Shown here piece by piece: positions 63,927 through 64,000 of a stretch of 64,000 nt of DNA. The first letter of the stretch is position 1; each line of letters begins with the position of its first letter. A program made the position numbers and the translations under genes. The notes under the pieces were generated by a model, which was not told the origin of the DNA, did not search any database, and saw only the letters and a program-made list of their open reading frames with translations. The stretch covers positions 54,899,560 through 54,963,559 of the forward strand of contig NC_134839.1 in the NCBI RefSeq assembly GCF_965363235.1, written 5' to 3'. This DNA comes from Mytilus galloprovincialis (taxonomy: Eukaryota > Mollusca > Bivalvia > Mytilida > Mytilidae).

Positions 63927-64000
63927 ATTCTTTTTATTACATTGGCAAATGGCTTTTTTTAAAGAAATTAATGTAAAACATGTAAGTAACTATATCTTTT

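Overview
The window looks like nuclear DNA from a bivalve mollusc, most likely a marine mussel close to Mytilus. It is AT-rich and has no long uninterrupted genes. It holds short exons with GT..AG introns and many dispersed repeats of kinds I recognise from mussel sequence. The organism call is inference from repeats and protein type; no search was run.

The core is a head-to-tail pair of paralogous genes on the + strand, perxA (3480..20844) and perxB (40714..57899); these are working labels. Each was assembled by hand into 13 coding exons with a signal peptide and one animal haem-peroxidase domain (607 and 605 residues). All splice junctions are GT..AG, all phases match, and exons 4 to 13 have identical lengths in both genes. 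Both keep the distal His, catalytic Arg, proximal His and Ca2+ loop. They differ from myeloperoxidase, and from each other, at the residues that covalently tether haem: perxA lacks the Asp but keeps the Glu, and perxB lacks both.

The oddest architecture is at two 3' splice sites. In perxB the exon-11 acceptor plus the first bases of the exon is repeated as a ten-copy 44/46-bp array. In perxA the exon-12 acceptor plus exon start is duplicated as a nearly perfect 53-bp tandem. Every upstream copy checked leads to a premature stop if used, and the perxB units have an AG|GTCAGT junction resembling a recursive (ratchet) splice site.

The rest is mobile-element DNA. A dispersed family of about 355 bp carries a hammerhead ribozyme with a complete core; it is present as about a dozen copies including a head-to-tail dimer (14735..15300). 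A broken Penelope-like retroelement (25385..27990, minus) has a GIY-YIG endonuclease upstream of the reverse transcriptase, the permuted order of Naiad/Chlamys-type elements. A second fragment of this kind lies at 59190..59893 and 3'-end scraps lie elsewhere. There are also several MITE/foldback elements (one with a perfect 7-bp target duplication at 57292..57561), possible Harbinger transposase remains in perxB intron 1, long composite repeats at 24251..25045 and 60811..62600, and many minisatellites.

Layout: 1..3474 upstream DNA with a MITE and a ribozyme element; 3480..20844 perxA; 20845..40713 intergenic, with the Penelope-like element; 40714..57899 perxB; 57900..64000 repeat-rich flank. 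No tRNA, rRNA or CRISPR array was recognised.
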